Shown: piece by piece, positions 61,873 through 64,000 of the stretch
Numbering within the stretch: the first letter of the stretch is position 1
Layout of the letters: every line of letters starts with the position of its first letter
Assembly (NCBI GenBank): GCA_050176585.1
Contig: JBFXHX010000021.1
Location: 1-64,000, forward strand
Length of the DNA stretch: 64,000 bases
Origin: CAYYWP01 sp050176585
GTDB taxonomy: Bacteria; Desulfobacterota; Binatia; HRBIN30; CADEER01
Direction: 5' to 3'
Position numbers and translations under genes: made by a program
The notes under the pieces: generated by a model
Database searches by the model: none
The model's input: the letters and a program-made list of their open reading frames with translations, nothing else
Told to the model about the DNA's origin: nothing

Positions 61873-62151
61873 AGGCGCCGTTCCCGCGCGGACTCTATGC
61901 CGGCCGGCGATGGTCTCGCCGCCGTGGCCCGGCGCCCGCACATGTGGGAACGCGACCTCTGCCCCTGCGGAAAATTTCGTCGCTCACGTCGACGATGGCG
62001 GCCGGCACGACTTCCAGGTCGGCCACGCTCGCGCGGTCAAAGGGTCACCTCGCCCGCTCAAGTTGACCGATGCCACCCCCCGGGTTAGGAACGGCGCCAA
62101 ACGCCAACACGCCGCTCGCGAGAGCGCGCTGATACAGCCGGAGCGAAAGTG

Positions 62152-62547
62152 ATGCGCATCCTCCACACGATGCTTCGGGTCGGCGACCTCGACCGGTCGC
62201 TCGCCTTCTACTGTGACGTCCTCGGCATGCGGTTACTCCGCAAAAAGGACTATCCGGGGGGGCGGTTCACGCTGGCGTTCGTCGGGTACGGCGCCGAAGA
62301 CGACACCACTGTGCTCGAGCTGACCCACAACTGGGACACGAGCTCCTACGATCTCGGCAAGGGGTACGGCCACGTGGCGATCGGGCTGGACGACATCTAT
62401 GCGGCGTGTGACCAGTACCGGAAGAAAGGCGCCAAAATCGTCCGCGAGCCCGGCCCAATGGCGCACGGCGCCACCGAGATCGCGTTCCTCGAAGATCCGG
62501 ATGGCTATAAGGTCGAGCTGATCCAGCTCCGCGGGCGCGAAGATTGA
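62152..62547 (+). CDS. gloA: Lactoylglutathione lyase (glyoxalase I)
   Basis: Isomerises the methylglyoxal-glutathione hemithioacetal to S-lactoylglutathione. The 131-residue protein lines up closely with E. coli GloA, with metal ligands H5, E56, H74 and E122 at the same positions, and DPDGYKVELIQ at the end. The VOC fold also includes extradiol dioxygenases, but size and sequence argue for glyoxalase. ATG 62152 (GTG 62149 is also possible). It sits behind the second Rieske gene by 279 bp. Confidence 0.93.
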   Translation: MRILHTMLRVGDLDRSLAFYCDVLGMRLLRKKDYPGGRFTLAFVGYGAEDDTTVLELTHNWDTSSYDLGKGYGHVAIGLDDIYAACDQYRKKGAKIVREPGPMAHGATEIAFLEDPDGYKVELIQLRGRED

Positions 62548-62582
62548 GCGCGTCCGGCCGGGAGACCGCGCACCGACGCCGA

Positions 62583-62603
62583 GGCCCCTAGACGCCAGGG
62601 GCC
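62583..62603. terminator. Convergent terminator between gloA and the amidase gene
   Basis: GGCCCCT and AGGGGCC form a 7-bp stem with a 7-nt loop between the gloA stop (62547) and the amidase stop (62605). Placed between convergent genes, it may serve either one. Confidence 0.45.
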
Positions 62604-62604
62604 C

Positions 62605-63555
62605 CTACTGGTTCGGCCAGCCCGGGCCCTCCACCAGCGCGCGGGCGCGGGCGGGGTCTCCGACCCATAAGCGGTAGAAGTCGAGCGGGCACTCCGCCAC
62701 GCCGCCCGGTACGGCCGTATAGCCGCGATGCAGCAGGTTGAAAGAGTGATTCTCCGAACGCCAGTGGCGACGAGCGTCCCGGATCGCCGAGATCGAGAGT
62801 AGCGCGTACTGCACTTCGCCGGGTGCGCTGCCGCACGCGGCGAGCAGCCGGCCGTCGAAATCGACGATGCAGGAATCACCGAAATACGAGTATTGCAAAT
62901 CCCGTCCGGCGAGGTTCGCGACTGCGACGTACGAGAGGTTGTCGAGCGCGCGCACCTGCGCGACCATCCGCTGCTGCTCGCGGTTGGGATACATGTACCC
63001 CTGGATGCGGACGACGAGCTCGGCGCCCTTCGCCACGACATCGCGGACGATCTCCGGCTGGTCGCCGTCGTAACAGATGATCGGCGCGATACGCAGGCCC
63101 TTCGGGCCCACTGCTACCGCGGTGCGGTCGCCCGGGAACCACGGCTCCAATGGGCACCATGGCACGAGCTTGCGGTACTTCAGGGCGATGTCGCCATTCG
63201 CGTCGATCACGACACAGGTGTTGAACGGATTGCCGGCGGGATTGTGCTCACCGGTGAGCGAGAAGACGCCCCACACGCGGTTGCGCCGGCACGCCTCCGC
63301 GAAGATGTCCGTTTCCGGCCCTGGACAGTCTGCGGTGAGCTCGCGCCAGCGGTCCGGATGGAAGCCCTGCGTGCTGTATTCGGGGAATGCGATGAGATCG
63401 AGGCCCGGATACCCGCGCTTCGCGGCGCCGATATAGTGCGCGAGGTTGCGGCAGTTTTCGAGCACTGCAGCACGGGTCTCGAGCACTGGCGCAGGATAGT
63501 TCACCACCGCCACCCCGACGGTATCGGGAGAAGAGAACACCGTGCCGACGGGCAT
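62605..63555 (-). CDS. Aliphatic amidase/formamidase-like nitrilase-superfamily enzyme
   Basis: A 316-residue carbon-nitrogen hydrolase. The catalytic set E59 (AFPEYSTQG), K129 (KYRKLVPW), E137 (CPLEPWFPG) and C161 (IICYDGDQPEI) matches the Glu-Lys-Glu-Cys of aliphatic amidases and formamidases with the same local sequence. It likely releases ammonia from a small amide. The start ATG 63555 lies 4 bp after the stop of the Rieske gene, so it belongs to that unit. Confidence 0.92.
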   Translation of the reverse strand: MPVGTVFSSPDTVGVAVVNYPAPVLETRAAVLENCRNLAHYIGAAKRGYPGLDLIAFPEYSTQGFHPDRWRELTADCPGPETDIFAEACRRNRVWGVFSLTGEHNPAGNPFNTCVVIDANGDIALKYRKLVPWCPLEPWFPGDRTAVAVGPKGLRIAPIICYDGDQPEIVRDVVAKGAELVVRIQGYMYPNREQQRMVAQVRALDNLSYVAVANLAGRDLQYSYFGDSCIVDFDGRLLAACGSAPGEVQYALLSISAIRDARRHWRSENHSFNLLHRGYTAVPGGVAECPLDFYRLWVGDPARARALVEGPGWPNQ

Positions 63556-63559
63556 AGCG

Positions 63560-64000
63560 TCAGCCCGGCGATCCCGCCGCGGGACGCGCCGCCGGCGGGG
63601 GTGTGGCCGGCGCCAAGCAGCGGTCGAGCACGTAGCGGGCGAGCCGATGCGGCAGCGGCTCCTCGACCGAGAAGCGGCCCGGACGGAAGAACTTCGATCG
63701 GTAGCCCTCGGTGGTGAGCGCGGTGATCTCGAGGTCTTCGCGCGTGAAGCCGTCCAGGCCCTCAATTGGACCGCGCGTCACTTCCTCGAAATCCGGCCGC
63801 GCCTTGAACTTGGCGGGGAAGTACCAATCGCAGACCAGCTTGGTGCGATCGGGGCCGTTCGGCATCATCACGTAGAACGTGGCGCCGTCGGGCTGCAGCA
63901 GCAGGAGGAAGTTGGGATAGATCAGGATGAAGTGCTGCTCCAGGCGCTCGGCGTCGGTCAGCCCTTCGACCACCCACGCCGTCTCGCTGATCGAGCCGGG
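63560..64000 (-). CDS. Rieske oxygenase large subunit 3, C-terminal part (5' end outside window)
   Basis: The frame is open to the end of the window; only the last 146 residues are visible. They match the C-terminal catalytic domain of Rieske oxygenase alpha subunits: LIYPNFLLLLQPDGATFYVMMPNGPDRTKLVCDWYFP, then a DLEITALTTEGYRS segment, in which the acidic iron ligand is expected, and SKFFRPGRFSVEE. The Rieske and His-pair sites must lie outside the window. It differs from the other two Rieske proteins. It is coupled (4-bp gap) to the amidase gene. Confidence 0.8.
   Translation of the reverse strand, partial: PGSISETAWVVEGLTDAERLEQHFILIYPNFLLLLQPDGATFYVMMPNGPDRTKLVCDWYFPAKFKARPDFEEVTRGPIEGLDGFTREDLEITALTTEGYRSKFFRPGRFSVEEPLPHRLARYVLDRCLAPATPPPAARPAAGSPG

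Noticed and set aside
61940..61980. SEC-C-like zinc motif (CPCGKF) after the second Rieske gene
   Set aside because: The frame is short, has no second Cys pair (no CHG), and shows no start signal.
62152..62547. gloA as an extradiol ring-cleaving dioxygenase partner for the MhpC-like hydrolase
   Set aside because: All four ligands are those of glyoxalase I at the exact E. coli positions, and the protein is a single short VOC unit.

Overview
The window is GC-rich, tightly packed bacterial DNA with no rRNA, tRNA, CRISPR array, transposase or phage gene that I can see. It suggests a Gram-negative, aerobic, diderm heterotroph: Lnt, DsbD, an outer-membrane-type beta-barrel and lipoproteins imply two membranes, and alternative complex III sits with a caa3-type oxidase. 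Thr/Asn/Pro stalk proteins, several Rieske oxygenases and the older 'deltaproteobacterial' flavour of the housekeeping genes fit a lineage such as Candidatus Binatota/Desulfobacterota. That placement is inference from gene content, not a phylogeny.

Region 1 (1-6.1 kb): housekeeping and small genes, namely the end of an unknown protein, a sirtuin, a YjdF-type membrane protein, a PEBP protein overlapping an SRPBCC protein, a YfcE-type phosphoesterase, a small secreted helical protein and dxs.

Region 2 (6.2-18.6 kb): one long minus-strand respiratory unit, actABCDEF - small membrane gene - SCO - coxII(c)-coxI-coxIII-coxIV. Most junctions overlap by 1-8 nt. It encodes a quinol:cytochrome c oxidoreductase and a terminal oxidase that together would carry electrons from quinol to O2.

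Region 3 (19.2-28 kb): lnt, a cold-shock protein overlapping a DEAD-box helicase, dsbD, a barrel protein, a DHBP synthase whose GTP-cyclohydrolase II half lacks its zinc cysteines, and glmU.

Region 4 (28.1-46 kb): the most unusual part. It is a cluster of exported proteins: a YVTN beta-propeller with a long Thr-rich stalk, twin Cys-rich proteins with (NTPT)n stalks, a 1082-residue protein with two tandem six-bladed NHL propellers followed by a stalk, a dockerin-like and a cohesin-like domain, and three small cohesin-like proteins. Three of the proteins share one C-terminal tail (IPVVPSPxSPxG, membrane segment, WALRR) that looks like a sorting signal. No glycoside hydrolase is present. This looks like a dockerin/cohesin-style surface assembly not devoted to cellulose. 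Interspersed are an M1 aminopeptidase, orn, purN and infC.

Region 5 (46-64 kb): a DUF748/AsmA-like protein, a lipoprotein, a YciI-like protein, and then a catabolic block. That block holds a fused indolepyruvate:ferredoxin oxidoreductase-type enzyme, an MhpC-like hydrolase, a Ycf48-like lipoprotein, Ldh-type oxidoreductase + Rieske oxygenase + SDR (minus strand), a CaiB-type CoA transferase + HMG-CoA-lyase-like enzyme + second Rieske oxygenase + glyoxalase I (plus strand), and an aliphatic-amidase-like enzyme with a third, truncated Rieske oxygenase (minus strand). The substrate is unknown. The set reads as oxidative attack, dehydrogenation, CoA activation and C-C cleavage of an organic acid, aromatic or amide-containing compound.
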